Shown here: positions 1 through 8,746 of the stretch, in pieces
Layout: every line of letters begins with the position of its first letter
Numbering within the stretch: position 1 is the stretch's first letter
Assembly (NCBI GenBank): GCA_019636335.1
Contig: JAHBXR010000040.1
Location: 1-35,146 of the forward strand
DNA length: 35,146 bases
Reading direction: 5' to 3'
Origin: Pirellulales bacterium
GTDB lineage: Bacteria > Planctomycetota > Planctomycetia > Pirellulales > JAEUIK01
The notes under the pieces: generated by a model
What the model saw: the letters and a program-made list of their open reading frames with translations, nothing else
Told to the model about the DNA's origin: nothing
Databases searched by the model: none
Made by a program: the position numbers and the translations under genes

Positions 1-52
1 CGTCGTCGTGATTCACCTTATTTGATCTACCACAACGGCACGACGGCGTTTT

Positions 53-131
53 GTAGGTCAGGTACGGCGTACCTGACGATCGATCGAGTTGGCCACGTCG
101 AGCATGGTCAGGTACGGCGTACCTGACCTAC
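53..131 (-). repeat. 79-bp double-palindrome repeat, copy A
   Basis: Two palindromes of the form GTCAGGTAC-GGC-GTACCTGAC lie at 57-77 and 107-127, with outer ends GTAG and CTAC, so the whole element is framed by an inverted repeat. The 29-nt spacer (78-106) matches, in reverse complement, the spacers of the copies at 12705-12783 and 22291-22365. That asymmetry gives it an orientation opposite to the other two. It ends 4 bp beyond the stop codon of the redoxin-fusion gene, so it lies in that gene's 3' end and could form strong hairpins in the transcript. It resembles REP/BIME elements in design; no known family name is claimed. Confidence 0.9.
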
Positions 132-134
132 GAG

Positions 135-1913
135 CTAAGGCTTCGTCACGCTGCCGGTCTGGAACCAGCCGATCAGCATTTCATCCCACGTCTGCTCGCC
201 GAAATTGACTGTCTTCGACGGGTCGGGGTTGTTCGGGTTCTCGCTCGAATTGTCGAACACCGCCGTGCAGCGGAGCCGCGTCCCCTTGGGCATCAACTTC
301 GGCTCGGCCAGATGGTAGGTGATCTGCCAATTGAAATCGTACTTGGGCACGTCGAGCAGGGTTTCCCTCGTGCCGTCGGGATACTCGGCTTCGTAGCGGA
401 AGGCCTTGCCGCGCAGGTGCATGTGCGGCGTCAGGGCCAGCATGAGCCGATCCTCGGGGAAGCGGAAGTTCGCGTTGAACGTGGCGTCGGACTTGTGGGG
501 CGGAATCGAGATCAGAAAGTTGATCGCCATGCCCGACTCGACCTGCTGCGTGACGTCCTTCGCGTCGATAAAGCGGAAGGCCAGTTGGCTGAGATCCTCG
601 GCCGGCCGGCCATTCGGCGTGTAGTGCAATTGCATGACGAATTTGGTGCCCGCCTTGACGAACGCCGCCCGCCCTGGCTCGAGCCCCTGCGGTGGCACGC
701 CGGGCGCGTAGGCGGCGATCAGGCGTCCCTTGAGAAACTCGTTGGCGGTACTGCCGCCAGGCGGAACGGCAAAGACCAGGATGTGATGCACCACGCCGCG
801 ATGGCCAGGGCGGGCTTCGCTGGCCCAGATCCATTTATCCTCGGTGAAGTGCGGATCGATCACGTAGTGTTCGTAGGGAACCGCGCCGGTGGCCGGAACC
901 GGGAACGGCTTGTCGCTCATCGGAAAGACCGCGTCGGGCTCGCCGATGCCCCAGCCTTCAACGAACTGCGGCGGTGCCGGCGCCTGACTGAGATCCCCCG
1001 GCGGGCAACCTTCGTCGACCCAGGTGAGCAACATCTCGCGCTCGTCCTCGGGCAACTGGCATTCGTTGTCGAACTTGCCGTACTCGGGGCTGGCGAACCA
1101 GGGGGGCATGCGGCGTTCGCGCACCACTTCGGCAATCATCTCGGCCCAGGGTTGAGCGTCGTCGTAAGTCAGCAGCGGAAAGGGAGCAATCTCCCCATTG
1201 CGATGGCACTCGGTGCAGCGCTTGTGCAGTAGCCCCGCGATGTGCTCGGCATAGGTGAACGAGGGGTTCTCCGTGGCCACGCTGTTCGTGCGACCGATGC
1301 GGCAGCCTTGAAACGCCGTCTCGGCCACGGAGACTGCACTGCCCGCGAGCAGCTCGTCGAGCGCCTCGGCGAGATCTTCGCGCGTGGCCGCCGGCCGCTG
1401 CACGCCGACCTGGAATTGATCGTCGACCCGGCCGTGGTAGCGCACGACCCCCTCGCGATCGAGCACGAAGATCTCCGGCGTGCGCGACGCGCCAAACGAC
1501 TCGGCCACCGCGCCGTCGGGATCCAGCAGCAAGGGAAACACGAGTTGCTCGTGGCGTGCGAAGGAGGCCGCCTCGGTGAGCGTGTCTTGCACGTTCGAAT
1601 CGATGCCCAGAAAGGCGACACCGCGCTCGTCGTATCGTTTGGCGAGCTCGTTCAGCCGGCCGGCGTACAGTTTCACCAGCGGACACTCGACCCCGAGAAA
1701 CGCGACAACGATCGCCTGCTTGTCGCCGAATTCATCGAGCGAGACTTTCTGTCCCAGCGCACTGTGCAGCGAGAAGTTCTCGATCTTCTGGCCGACGCAA
1801 CGGGTCTCGGCCGTGGAGGGGTTGCGCGGCTCTTCGGCTCGCGTGGCGACGACCGTCAGGCTCAGGGTCACGAAGGTGGCGATTGCCAGCAGAGTTGATT
1901 TTCGTCTTCGCAT
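135..1913 (-). CDS. Secreted redoxin / c-type haem / copper monooxygenase-like fusion protein
   Basis: The 592-residue product starts with a signal peptide (MRRRK then a hydrophobic stretch to about residue 26). Residues 40-190 form a thioredoxin-like redoxin (AhpC/TSA type) with a single Cys in GVECPLVK (about 77), so the resolving Cys of a CxxC pair is missing. A haem c motif, CTECH, is at 233-237, with a possible distal Met in RRMPPWF. The C-terminal 270 residues carry HHILVF and PHMHLRG, which resemble the copper ligands of type II ascorbate-dependent monooxygenases. Such fusions are common in planctomycetes, but substrates are unknown. ATG 1913 is preferred to an upstream GTG at 1916 because AAGGAG (1923-1928) lies at good distance. 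It is probably a periplasmic redox enzyme transcribed alone. Confidence 0.85.
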   Translation of the reverse strand: MRRRKSTLLAIATFVTLSLTVVATRAEEPRNPSTAETRCVGQKIENFSLHSALGQKVSLDEFGDKQAIVVAFLGVECPLVKLYAGRLNELAKRYDERGVAFLGIDSNVQDTLTEAASFARHEQLVFPLLLDPDGAVAESFGASRTPEIFVLDREGVVRYHGRVDDQFQVGVQRPAATREDLAEALDELLAGSAVSVAETAFQGCRIGRTNSVATENPSFTYAEHIAGLLHKRCTECHRNGEIAPFPLLTYDDAQPWAEMIAEVVRERRMPPWFASPEYGKFDNECQLPEDEREMLLTWVDEGCPPGDLSQAPAPPQFVEGWGIGEPDAVFPMSDKPFPVPATGAVPYEHYVIDPHFTEDKWIWASEARPGHRGVVHHILVFAVPPGGSTANEFLKGRLIAAYAPGVPPQGLEPGRAAFVKAGTKFVMQLHYTPNGRPAEDLSQLAFRFIDAKDVTQQVESGMAINFLISIPPHKSDATFNANFRFPEDRLMLALTPHMHLRGKAFRYEAEYPDGTRETLLDVPKYDFNWQITYHLAEPKLMPKGTRLRCTAVFDNSSENPNNPDPSKTVNFGEQTWDEMLIGWFQTGSVTKP

Positions 1914-2218
1914 CACGCGGATCTCCTTCGTGGCGTGCGAGCAGCCGGAACGACAGTCCCTTGCTCGCTGTTTTACTGAGGGAGTTTGTCAGCAGTTTCA
2001 AAAAGGGGACAGGAAGCACAATTCATCGCCGCGAATATCGGTGCTCACGGCCCAGCTTCCGCTTCGAATGCAGGGAGCCGCGCTGCAACCTACCGGAGCG
2101 CCGCCCGACCGGACACACCAGTTCTGGTAGGACTCCTGGATTAATCTCATTTTCAAGCCTCTCTCTCGCTCGCCCCCCTCAATCGCCGCCCTGGTGTTGA
2201 TTTCACAAACAAAAGTAT

Positions 2219-2246
2219 TTGACTAATCAAAAACAATTATTACACT
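2219..2246 (+). promoter_or_regulatory. Putative sigma70-type promoter of the DUF1559 gene
   Basis: TTGACT (2219-2224) and TACACT (2241-2246) are separated by 16 bp within an AT-rich stretch, 50 bp before the ATG at 2296. The -35 matches the consensus in 5 of 6 positions and the -10 in 4 of 6. The assignment rests on the motif only. Confidence 0.4.
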
Positions 2247-2259
2247 GCCATAATAATTG
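2234..2259. promoter_or_regulatory. Perfect 9-bp inverted repeat in the DUF1559 leader
   Basis: CAATTATTA (2234-2242) and TAATAATTG (2251-2259) are exact reverse complements around an 8-nt loop. The repeat overlaps the putative -10 and lies 37 bp upstream of the start codon. It could be an operator for a dimeric regulator or an AT-rich RNA hairpin; nothing here decides between them. Confidence 0.5.
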
Positions 2260-2295
2260 GTTTTGATTGCCGGTTTTCTAGGGAGTTTTGCACCG

Positions 2296-3270
2296 ATGAG
2301 GGGGTCTCGCTGGCTGCGTAGGGGTGGTTTCACCTTGATCGAGCTACTGGTGGTGATCGCCATCGTCGGGATGCTGATTGCCATTTTGCTCCCCGCGGTA
2401 CAGGCGGCGCGCGAGGCCGCCCGCCGGGCCGAATGCTCGAACAACTTGAAGCAGATCGGGCTGGCGATGCACCTCTACCACGAGGCGCTCGGCTCGTTTC
2501 CTTCGGCCTACATTAGTCAGACTGGTGGCGGGGGAGTACACGGCGAGCCGGACCCGGCGACGCGCGACGCCGGGCCAGGCTGGGCCTGGGGCATGCTCAT
2601 CTTGCCTTATGTCGAGTTGCAGACAGTGCAGCTCGCCTTCGATGCCAAGCTCCCCTGCTGGGCGCCCGAGAACGCCGCGGCGGCTCAAACGAAGGTGGCC
2701 ATCTATCTGTGTCCCACGGCGACGGGAGAACAGTCCTCTTTCGACGTGAAGGACGCCGAAGGGAACGTTCTCGCGAACTTTGCCCGTTCGCACTACGTGG
2801 CGAATGTGGGGCAGGAGGAGCCGTGGGGCGTCGCACGCGACCGTTATCTCGGGCTGGTCGATGGCCCCCTCTATCGCAACTCGGGCACGCGTGTTGTCGA
2901 CGTTAGCGATGGTCTGAGCAACACGGTCTTCTTGGGTGAGCATCACTCGGTGCTGAGCAGCAAGACCTGGGTCGGCGTGGTGCCGGGAGCCTCGGTCTGC
3001 CCGAGCGAGGAATTCGCCTTCTCGGAATGCGATTCGGCCGCGACGCTCGTGCAGGTACACAGCGGTCCGGCCAAGAGTGAGGATCCGCCGGCCATTCATC
3101 CGCCGAACAGCCCTCTCTGTCACGTCTGCCAGATGTACGCCCAGCATCCCGGTGGATGCAACGTGATGCTGGGAGACGGCAGCGTGCGTTTTATTTCGGA
3201 CTACATCAATCAACTCACCTGGGCCGCGCTCTCCAGCCGTGCCAAGGGAGATCTGGTAGGGGAGTATTGA
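2296..3270 (+). CDS. DUF1559 domain protein with prepilin-type N-terminus
   Basis: The 324-residue product begins with a basic leader and the type IV prepilin/pseudopilin signature GG|FTLIELLVVIAI, with processing expected between Gly11 and Phe12. The hydrophobic helix continues into ILLPAVQAAREAARR and SNNLKQIGLAMHLYHE, the typical start of DUF1559. The C-terminus has the family's NVMLGDGSVRFI motif (the 'H-X9-DG' region). ATG 2296 has GGGAG 10 nt upstream; an upstream in-frame TTG at 2257 falls inside the inverted repeat and is less likely. DUF1559 proteins are greatly expanded in planctomycetes and are thought to be exported pseudopilin-like proteins of unknown function. The stop overlaps the next gene by one base (TGATG), implying translational coupling. 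Confidence 0.93.
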   Translation: MRGSRWLRRGGFTLIELLVVIAIVGMLIAILLPAVQAAREAARRAECSNNLKQIGLAMHLYHEALGSFPSAYISQTGGGGVHGEPDPATRDAGPGWAWGMLILPYVELQTVQLAFDAKLPCWAPENAAAAQTKVAIYLCPTATGEQSSFDVKDAEGNVLANFARSHYVANVGQEEPWGVARDRYLGLVDGPLYRNSGTRVVDVSDGLSNTVFLGEHHSVLSSKTWVGVVPGASVCPSEEFAFSECDSAATLVQVHSGPAKSEDPPAIHPPNSPLCHVCQMYAQHPGGCNVMLGDGSVRFISDYINQLTWAALSSRAKGDLVGEY

Positions 3271-3659
3271 TGATCGACGCCAAGGTTTCTCCACCGTCGT
3301 GCGGTCGACGAGCGCGTCGTACGCTGCTCGTGCTATCCGCTGTTGCAGGGCTAGGTCTCGCCGGCTGTGGACAGCCCACGGTCGCGCCGAATAACCTTCG
3401 TCTGACCACGACGCTGCGCACGGCCATCTCCGCGCGCAACACGGACTGGCTCGAGAAGAATGCCCAACTCGTGGCCGAACGCCATGCTGCCGGCGAGATG
3501 TCGGACGAAGCACGCGCGGCGTTCGAGGCGATTATTGCCGAGGCACGATCGGGAGACTGGGAATCGGCCGAACGAGACGTCGTGCGTCTGCAGGCGGCGC
3601 AGGCCCCCACCGCCGAACAGGTAGAAGCGGTGCGCCATCAACGTTCGGACGCTACGTAA
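3270..3659 (+). CDS. Small predicted lipoprotein coupled to the DUF1559 gene
   Basis: A 129-residue product starts at an ATG sharing its A with the last base of the DUF1559 stop codon. An Arg-rich n-region is followed by a hydrophobic stretch and a lipobox LAGC (residues 30-33), so Cys33 is the likely lipidated residue. The mature part is predicted helical, with a motif of the form NTDWLEKNAQLV...AAGEMSDEA...GDWESAERDVVRLQAAQ. Small lipoproteins directly after DUF1559 genes are a repeated arrangement in planctomycetes, which suggests the two products act together at the cell envelope. Function is unknown. Confidence 0.85.
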   Translation: MIDAKVSPPSCGRRARRTLLVLSAVAGLGLAGCGQPTVAPNNLRLTTTLRTAISARNTDWLEKNAQLVAERHAAGEMSDEARAAFEAIIAEARSGDWESAERDVVRLQAAQAPTAEQVEAVRHQRSDAT

Positions 3660-3697
3660 GTGCGAGTGTCCAATCGAGTGATTGCCTCGCGTCGAGC

Positions 3698-3994
3698 CTA
3701 ACAGGCGGCGGCGTGCTCGCACTTGTGCCCGTGGCGCGGATCGAAAGAAAAGTTGAATCCACGTTTGGGCGTCGCCCGAATGACGGTCGCGATCTCGTTG
3801 GCCGACATGCCGCGCTCGATCATGGCGTGTTTCAGGGCATTGATGTCTTCGGTCTGTCGCGCCCGGCGCCAAGCTTGCGAGACGACGGCGGCCGTGGCGA
3901 TGACCGTTCCGCCCAGGATGCCGAGTGTGCCCAGGATCGCCCCCAACAAAATGCCCTGATCCTGTGTCAACGTGGTCACGACTTGTTGCAGCAT
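3698..3994 (-). CDS. Small single-pass membrane protein, unknown function
   Basis: A 98-residue protein with one clear transmembrane segment (GAILGTLGILGGTVIATAAV, about residues 17-36), followed by a charged cytoplasmic-type region (WRRARQTEDINALKHAMIERGMS) and a His/Cys-containing tail (DPRHGHKCEHAAAC). The tail might bind a metal, but this is only inference. ATG 3994 is chosen because GGGAG lies 8 nt upstream; a longer form from ATG 4039 lacks a comparable site. It is convergent with the lipoprotein gene. I do not recognise a characterised family. Confidence 0.75.
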   Translation of the reverse strand: MLQQVVTTLTQDQGILLGAILGTLGILGGTVIATAAVVSQAWRRARQTEDINALKHAMIERGMSANEIATVIRATPKRGFNFSFDPRHGHKCEHAAAC

Positions 3995-4097
3995 GGCGAA
4001 GTCTCCCAACAGGGGCAAAAGGGGGCCGGTTACAGACATCTTCGCACGAAGATCAACAATATTGAAGCAATTTCGTCGCGGCGACGGGAACGATCGT

Positions 4098-5231
4098 CTA
4101 CGGCCACGTGCCCGGCTCGATGCGCACGCTCTGTACGGTCATCGCCGCCAGGCGTTCCGGGTCGGGCGCGGCCCCCACGCCGGGTTCGTGCGAGGCGCTC
4201 ACGTGCGGCACGCCTTCCGGGCCGGAGGCGAGTTCGATCGACGGCAGGCCCAGATCCTCGCGATAGAAACGCGCCGACGGAAAGATATCGGCCGGATAAG
4301 TAAAGTTGTCGAGCATGGCCAGCGCGACGCAGAGCTGCGCTCCGATGGCCGATTCGAGCATGCCCCCGACCCAGCAGGGGACGCCCGCCTCCTGACAGGC
4401 GTCGTGAATGGCGATGGCGTTGGTCAGGCCGCCGACGCGTCCCGGCTTGATGTTCACGTAGCGGCAGCTTCCCAAGTCGAGCGCCTGTTCGGCCCGTTCC
4501 ACCGAAGAGATGCTTTCATCCAGACAGATGGCGGTGCGAATGGTCGACTGCAGCCGGGCATGATCGATCAGATCATCGTAGGCCAGCGGCTGCTCGATCA
4601 TCTCGAGGTGGAAGTCGTCGAGCCGGCAGAGCAGTTCGATGTCGCCGAAACGGTACGCGCTGTTACAGTCGATGTGAAACTTCTGAGTGGGAAACTCCTG
4701 CCGCACGGCGCGGAGCATGTTCAGATCCCAGCCCGGCCGGAACTTTAGTTTGACGCGAGGGAAGCCGGCCTCGACGGCGCGGCCGATCGCCACGAGCAAT
4801 TCATCGATCGAATCCATCACGCCGAAGTCCGCCCCCACCGGCACGGTATCGCGCTTGGCGCCGATCAGTCGATGGAGCGGCTTCCCCTGACGGCGCGCTT
4901 CGAGATCCCACCAGGCATTGTCGAGCGCTGCTTTGGCAAACGAGTTTCCCTTGAAGTGGGCCAGCGCCTGCTGCAGTTCCTGGCCGCTGCCGATCGCCTC
5001 GCCGACGACGGCAGGTCCCATCCACCGCGCCAACGTGGCAAACACGCCCCCGGCCCACTCGGGGCTGTAGCAGGGGGCCGCCAGCGGGCAGCTTTCGCCC
5101 CAGCCTTCGAGGCCGCCACTTTCCATCCGCACCAACACCGACTCGGCCGCGGCGTCTTCGCCATAGGCGGTGCGCCACGGTGAGATCAGCGGCATCCGCA
5201 CGTGATAGAGTTCGATCGCTTCGATACGCAT
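4098..5231 (-). CDS. menC: o-Succinylbenzoate synthase / N-succinylamino acid racemase (enolase superfamily)
   Basis: The 377-residue product is a full-length MenC/NAAAR-type member of the enolase superfamily. The N-terminal capping domain starts MRIEAIELYHVRMPL. The barrel carries the KxK motif (K161, K163), metal ligands D188, E213 (in IEQPL) and D238 (in CLDES), and the opposite catalytic Lys K262 (in NIKPGR). These fit OSBS, which dehydrates SHCHC to o-succinylbenzoate in menaquinone synthesis, but the same subfamily includes N-succinylamino acid racemases and no other men gene is nearby, so specificity is open. ATG 5231 is preferred to an upstream TTG at 5237. It may be its own transcription unit; the next gene upstream on this strand ends 98 bp away. 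Confidence 0.88.
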   Translation of the reverse strand: MRIEAIELYHVRMPLISPWRTAYGEDAAAESVLVRMESGGLEGWGESCPLAAPCYSPEWAGGVFATLARWMGPAVVGEAIGSGQELQQALAHFKGNSFAKAALDNAWWDLEARRQGKPLHRLIGAKRDTVPVGADFGVMDSIDELLVAIGRAVEAGFPRVKLKFRPGWDLNMLRAVRQEFPTQKFHIDCNSAYRFGDIELLCRLDDFHLEMIEQPLAYDDLIDHARLQSTIRTAICLDESISSVERAEQALDLGSCRYVNIKPGRVGGLTNAIAIHDACQEAGVPCWVGGMLESAIGAQLCVALAMLDNFTYPADIFPSARFYREDLGLPSIELASGPEGVPHVSASHEPGVGAAPDPERLAAMTVQSVRIEPGTWP

Positions 5232-5329
5232 GAGCAAACGGCCTGAGGGTGAAGGGACAGGCGACTAGCGTAGCGGATGGGATGATTTGCAAGCCAGTGG
5301 TGCTGCGAAAGCTCGGCGCAACGACTCAC

Positions 5330-5920
5330 TCATCGTGGCGTTTGAAGGTGCGAATCAAGCCATGCCGGAATGGTGGATCGATCCCCTTGGAGCTTGCCAC
5401 GCTCAAATTGTGCCACCAAGCAATAAGGCTGGTTCAGATTGCTGTTGTCGAAAATCAGGACGTGTGGCAGATGTTGAATTGCGGATCGAAGGTTGGCGAA
5501 TGTCCGAGGGAACCTCGCTATTAACTTGTCGTCAGGAACGTCATGGCCACCTTGGAGGACGCGAATGGCGACACGTTCCATGGACGTATCGACATTGGGT
5601 AGAGCGATGAAGCACAAGACGACTTCATAACCACGCTGTACCGCCCTTTCCAGGAAACGAATCTTTTCACCGAGTGGGTCTGAGAAGACCGTTTCAAAGG
5701 CGAAGCTCCAGCCTTGCTCGAGGTGGTTCTTGCGAAGTTCCTCGGCCATCGCGGCAGCGATGTAGGGATCGACACCGGAGGCGATCGCCAATTCATCGGC
5801 GTTGATGAACGGCAGTCCGCTGTCTGCCAGGTGCGCGAGGTAGAACGAAGTCTTGCCGGCTCCGTTGGGCCCTGCGATCGCAACGATCATAGGCCGCCGA
5901 TCAAATGCGGCAAGGGCCAT
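5330..5920 (-). CDS. Zeta-toxin-like P-loop kinase
   Basis: The 196-residue product has a Walker A motif GPNGAGKTS near the N-terminus, followed by FINADELA, a GWSFAFETVFSD segment and a VPDDKLIARFPRTFANL segment. All are typical of the zeta toxin/UDP-N-acetylglucosamine kinase-like P-loop family, whose characterised members phosphorylate a peptidoglycan precursor. The start ATG lies 2 bp after the stop of the ParD-like gene (TAA-AG-ATG), so the two are co-transcribed and arranged as antitoxin-toxin. Some relatives annotated as 'zeta toxin' are not proven toxins, so toxicity is inferred. No frameshift is seen and the product appears intact. Confidence 0.85.
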   Translation of the reverse strand: MALAAFDRRPMIVAIAGPNGAGKTSFYLAHLADSGLPFINADELAIASGVDPYIAAAMAEELRKNHLEQGWSFAFETVFSDPLGEKIRFLERAVQRGYEVVLCFIALPNVDTSMERVAIRVLQGGHDVPDDKLIARFPRTFANLRSAIQHLPHVLIFDNSNLNQPYCLVAQFERGKLQGDRSTIPAWLDSHLQTPR

Positions 5921-5922
5921 CT

Positions 5923-6291
5923 TTATGCAGCCGGCTCGAAGTGACGGCCTATGAAGCGGCCAATGGTTTCCGTCCCGTCGGCATCGATACGAATCAACAG
6001 GTCAGGTGAGTCCGGGTGCTGCTTGAAATGAGGAAATGGACGAGACTTTAAATACTCGAATACTCGCTGGCGACCTTCGTCCGAGTCGACGCTTCCGAGA
6101 AGCTCCGACAGCAGTATCGTTGCACCTTGTTCATGTAGTCGCCGTAGAGATTGGCCTTCGATGAATGGTTCAATTGAGCGGCCGAGCATGGCCCAATACT
6201 CAATTTGATCGCCGATCGAACGATTGGTCATGCTGCCGATCGACGCAGCGTCATCCACCAATTCGCTCGAAAGATCGATTTGCTTTCCCAT
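5923..6291 (-). CDS. ParD-like antitoxin partner of the zeta-type toxin
   Basis: A 122-residue protein whose first half (IDLSSELVDDAASIGSM, NRSIGDQIEYWAMLGR) matches the ParD-like antitoxin pattern, a ribbon-helix-helix-type DNA-binding domain. The second half (FEYLKSRPFPHFKQHPD, then IDADGTETIGRFIGRHF) is probably the toxin-contacting or stabilising part. Its place immediately before the zeta-like kinase supports an autoregulated toxin-antitoxin operon. The start codon has no Shine-Dalgarno and sits just after a promoter-like -10, so the message could be leaderless. Antitoxin function is inferred from family and context. Confidence 0.8.
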   Translation of the reverse strand: MGKQIDLSSELVDDAASIGSMTNRSIGDQIEYWAMLGRSIEPFIEGQSLRRLHEQGATILLSELLGSVDSDEGRQRVFEYLKSRPFPHFKQHPDSPDLLIRIDADGTETIGRFIGRHFEPAA

Positions 6292-6297
6292 GTCGGA

Positions 6298-6326
6298 ATA
6301 CTACTTCGATGGTGTTTCGGAGGCAA
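6298..6326 (-). promoter_or_regulatory. Possible promoter of the toxin-antitoxin pair, giving a leaderless mRNA
   Basis: On the minus strand TTGCCT (6326-6321) and TAGTAT (6303-6298) are separated by 17 bp, and the ATG at 6291 starts only 6 nt after the -10. Transcription would therefore start at or very near the start codon, which fits the missing Shine-Dalgarno. Each hexamer matches only 4 of 6 consensus positions. Confidence 0.33.
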
Positions 6327-6356
6327 CGTTTCCTGAGGCTGCACGCCTTCCTCGCC

Positions 6357-7868
<1,512 letters not shown>

Positions 7869-8228
7869 GTGGGATAGGTCACTGGGCCGTAGATCGGGGT
7901 TCGCGCCGGCACGCTCGACCAGCTCGATCGCGGCACCAGCTTACCAATAAGCGTCTCGCGGCACCAACCGGCCCTGGCCCGCTCGTCGGACTCGACGCCC
8001 AGCTTAGCCGGCTCGATAATCCCTCCGCTTCACTTGCACCCGACGGCCCCTATCGGCAACGCCACCCCCCGTCTCGCCGCGCCCCCCCAGCTCAGCTTGA
8101 CACCCTACCGCGCCTAGCTAGAATCCCATTGTCAGCTAACAACTTGCGTGCAGTCGAGCGCCGTTTGTTGCACCTGTCTTGCGCCGTCGTGTCCGCAACC
8201 ACCGTCACCCCAAGCTGATCGCGCGTCG
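7869..8228. other. Divergent intergenic region between trpE and mcsA
   Basis: This 360-bp gap separates divergent start codons. It contains the promoter-like sequence for mcsA at 8097-8124, which implies an untranslated leader of roughly 95 nt. No convincing trpE promoter, T-box or attenuator was found by eye, and no coding region is supported. Confidence 0.55.
8097..8124 (+). promoter_or_regulatory. Sigma70-type promoter of the mcsAB operon
   Basis: TTGACA (8097-8102), a perfect -35 consensus, is followed after 16 bp by TAGAAT (8119-8124), a 5 of 6 match to the -10 consensus. It lies about 105 bp upstream of the mcsA ATG. This is the best sigma70-like promoter in the window. No CtsR-like tandem heptamer was noticed next to it. 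Confidence 0.6.
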
Positions 8229-8738
8229 ATGAAATGTCAGAAGTGCGATAAGAACGCTACCTTCCACATTACCGAGCTCTCGGGCGGCAAGCCCGAGGAG
8301 CTTCACCTGTGCGAAGATCACGCGCGCGAGTACCTTACCAGTTCGGACGGGGGGAGCGAAGAAGCTCCGCTCAGCAGCCTCGCCGGGGCGCTCGCGCAGC
8401 AGATGCAAGTGGGCCAGACGGCCGAGGAACTGTCGCGCCTCGATCAGCGAACCTGTCCCGTGTGCGGCATCTCGTTCTTCGACTTCCGCAACAAGGGACG
8501 CCTCGGCTGCCCACACGATTACGTCTTCTTCGGCAAGGATCTCGAGCCCCTGCTGTTGAACATCCACGGCGAGACCGAGCATACCGGCAAGCGTCCGCGC
8601 CACTCGCCGCACGACACCGATTTCAAGACCGAGTTGATCCGGCTGCGGCGCGAGATGAAGGCGGCCGTGTCCGAAGAGAACTACGAACGCGCGTCGAAAC
8701 TACGAGACGAGATCCGCCGCATCGAAGAACGCGAGTAG
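8229..8738 (+). CDS. mcsA: McsA-type zinc-finger / UVR-motif activator of the arginine kinase
   Basis: The 169-residue product begins MKCQKC and has two pairs of zinc-binding motifs: C3xxC6 with CEDH near residue 28, and CPVC with GCPHDY in the middle. The C-terminus is a UVR (UvrB/UvrC) coiled-coil motif, LRREMKAAVSEENYERASKLRDE. This is the McsA layout. In Bacillus McsA activates McsB and helps deliver substrates to ClpCP. The McsB gene follows 8 bp downstream, supporting a joint role. The ATG at 8229 starts exactly at the first Cys-rich motif, and upstream in-frame codons give no domain. Confidence 0.92.
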   Translation: MKCQKCDKNATFHITELSGGKPEELHLCEDHAREYLTSSDGGSEEAPLSSLAGALAQQMQVGQTAEELSRLDQRTCPVCGISFFDFRNKGRLGCPHDYVFFGKDLEPLLLNIHGETEHTGKRPRHSPHDTDFKTELIRLRREMKAAVSEENYERASKLRDEIRRIEERE

Positions 8739-8746
8739 CCCGCGAC

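Larger units (their letters stand above)
1914..2295. other. Divergent intergenic region
   Basis: This 382-bp gap separates the divergent redoxin-fusion and DUF1559 genes. Its left part holds the Shine-Dalgarno of the minus-strand gene (1921-1928). A fragment at about 2000-2020 contains GGGGACAGG after an A-run, of unknown meaning. The right part (about 2200-2280) is strikingly AT-rich compared with the rest of the window and holds a promoter-like pair and a perfect inverted repeat, listed separately. No credible gene is seen. Confidence 0.6.

Noticed and set aside
2000..2020. A-run followed by GGGGACAGGAAGC, like a dispersed repeat end
   Set aside because: Only a partial second occurrence (GGGGGGACAGG at about 22232) is seen and it has no shared flanks, so it is not supported as a repeat here.
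3658..3724. Inverted repeat AAGTGCGAG...CTCGCACTT between convergent genes, possible terminator
   Set aside because: The 9-bp arms are about 50 nt apart, partly inside coding ends, and no T-tract follows, so chance is as likely.
5999..6008. AGGTCAGGTGA-like match to the palindromic repeat arm
   Set aside because: It lies inside the antitoxin coding region, has no opposite arm and is short enough to be chance.
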